Part shown: piece by piece, positions 4,485-5,513 of the stretch | How the letters are laid out: each line of letters starts with the position of its first letter | Numbering within the stretch: position 1 is the first letter of the stretch | Assembly: GCA_025922795.1 (NCBI GenBank) | Contig: JAICHC010000226.1 | Span: 1 to 5,513 of the forward strand | DNA: 5,513 nt | Direction: 5' to 3' | Origin: Candidatus Binatia bacterium | GTDB taxonomy: Bacteria > Desulfobacterota_B > Binatia > UBA9968 | Translations under genes and position numbers: made by a program | Notes under the pieces: model-generated | Seen by the model: the letters and a program-made list of their open reading frames with translations, nothing else | Told to the model about the DNA's origin: nothing | Database searches by the model: none

Positions 4485-5513
4485 ATGGCCACGTTTCTCA
4501 ATTATGAGCCGGTCCCGTTAGCGTTCGGCACCAGCGGTTTGCGCGGGTTGGTCAAAGATATTACCGACCTCGAAGCCTATATCAACGTCAAGGCAACGTT
4601 GCGCTATTTGTTAGGTATCGGCGATATCCATCCGAGCAGTACGGTGGTTATTGCTGGCGACTTGCGGCCGAGCACCGACCGCATCATGCGCGCTTGCGCT
4701 CAAGCGATTATCGACGCGGGCTTTCAGGTGGAGAACGCCGGCAAGATCCCGACGCCCGCGTTGATATTCCATTCGCTGTCCACCGGGCGCGCCGGCGTGA
4801 TGGTGACGGGTAGCCACATTCCCTTCGATCGTAACGGCATTAAAGTCAATAAAAGCGTCGGCGAGATTTTGAAGTCGGACGAAGCAGGGATCAGCCGCGA
4901 AGTGGAACTTGTGCGCCTCGAAGAATATAGCCGTAGCGCGACGACTTCAGCGTTCGACGCCTCCGGCATGTTAAAGTCCGCGCTCGAGTTGCCGCCGCTC
5001 GATCGCGCCGCCGAAAAAACTTACGTTCATCGCTATCTGAGCAGCTTTGATAGCGGCGGCCTCTCCGGTCTGCGGGTTCTCGTTTATCAGCATTCGGCGG
5101 TGGGACGGGATATCTTGCCGCGGATACTCCAAGAGCTTGGCGCCGTGGTGCTTGCCGCGGAGCGCAGCGAAACGTTCATTCCCATCGATACGGAAAATAT
5201 CACCGGCGAACAGCTCGATTGTCTAGAAGAACTCACCGTCGCCGCCGAAGCGAACGGCCGGCCGCTCCACGCGATTGTGTCCACGGACGGTGACTCCGAT
5301 CGGCCATTGGTAACGGCCATCCTGCCCGTGAACGAAATTGAGCCTGGCGGCCGGCGCGTGCGTTTCTTGCCCGGCGACCTTTTGGGCCTTGCCGTTGCCG
5401 AGTATCTGCGCGCGGATGCGGCAGCCGTTCCGATCAGTGCCAATGATGCGGTCGAGCGGCGCATGGAGGAGCGCGCGGTTTCCCTTCTGAAGAGGAAGAT
5501 CGGATCGCCCTAC
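4485..5513 (+). CDS. Phosphomannomutase/phosphoglucomutase family protein (3' end missing)
   Basis: This is an alpha-D-phosphohexomutase, which moves a phosphate between C1 and C6 of a hexose (mannose or glucose phosphate) and feeds nucleotide-sugar and polysaccharide synthesis in the cytoplasm. The frame runs open for 343 codons to the window edge; full family members are roughly 450-500 residues, so domain 4 and part of domain 3 are missing. Residues 15-21 are the conserved GTSGLRG. The phosphoserine loop is VTGSHIPFDRNGIK with catalytic Ser110; TGSHIP replaces the commoner TASHNP, a variant I recall from one proteobacterial-type clade. The metal-binding loop is DGDSDR at 268-273, with all three aspartates present. 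The sugar-specificity loop follows downstream and is only partly reached (GDLLG at 297-301, then PISANDAVE, and IGSPY at the very end). Substrate cannot be decided, and phosphoglucosamine mutase is less likely. An in-frame ATG at 4476 would add three residues; neither start has a clear ribosome-binding site. Confidence 0.92.
   Translation, partial: MATFLNYEPVPLAFGTSGLRGLVKDITDLEAYINVKATLRYLLGIGDIHPSSTVVIAGDLRPSTDRIMRACAQAIIDAGFQVENAGKIPTPALIFHSLSTGRAGVMVTGSHIPFDRNGIKVNKSVGEILKSDEAGISREVELVRLEEYSRSATTSAFDASGMLKSALELPPLDRAAEKTYVHRYLSSFDSGGLSGLRVLVYQHSAVGRDILPRILQELGAVVLAAERSETFIPIDTENITGEQLDCLEELTVAAEANGRPLHAIVSTDGDSDRPLVTAILPVNEIEPGGRRVRFLPGDLLGLAVAEYLRADAAAVPISANDAVERRMEERAVSLLKRKIGSPY

Overview
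The window is bacterial DNA of moderately high GC content (judged by eye, not counted), and every gene reads on the + strand. An OmpA-type peptidoglycan-binding domain, a two-membrane-segment sensor kinase with a periplasmic domain, and a sigma-54 activator all point to a Gram-negative (diderm) bacterium. The style resembles soil or sediment lineages such as deltaproteobacteria-like or NC10/Rokubacteria-like groups, but the lineage is inference and cannot be fixed from this sequence.

Layout: (1) Bases 2-727 hold the 3' part of an envelope protein in which eleven collagen-like Gly-X-Y triplets precede a C-terminal OmpA-like domain. Its 5' end lies outside the window. (2) Bases 764-801 form a perfect 14-bp dyad just after this gene, probably its transcription terminator. 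(3) Bases 819-3938 hold a two-gene operon: a Cache-like membrane sensor histidine kinase whose stop codon directly abuts the start of an NtrC-type sigma-54-dependent response regulator. (4) Bases 3939-4059 are a short intergenic region with a striking operator-like array, three TTAGAC hexamers in alternating orientation with 2-bp spacers. (5) Bases 4060-4266 encode an arginine-rich 68-residue protein of unknown function behind an excellent ribosome-binding site. (6) Bases 4267-4475 are a noncoding leader with several inverted repeats, including two mutually exclusive pairings just upstream of the next start codon. (7) From 4485 to the right edge runs a phosphomannomutase/phosphoglucomutase-family gene, cut off by the end of the window.

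How the genes work together: the kinase and regulator are almost certainly partners, with phosphate passing from His371 of the kinase to Asp55 of the regulator, which then activates sigma-54 promoters. I found no convincing -24/-12 promoter in the window, so the regulon is not visible here. The OmpA-like protein and the phosphohexomutase (sugar-phosphate supply for polysaccharide or envelope glycan) would both fit an envelope theme, but the hairpin and intergenic regions suggest separate transcription units. No mobile element, CRISPR array, tRNA or rRNA was seen. The best candidates for something undescribed are the TTAGAC array with the small arginine-rich gene behind it, the structured leader before the phosphohexomutase, and the collagen-like/OmpA fusion.
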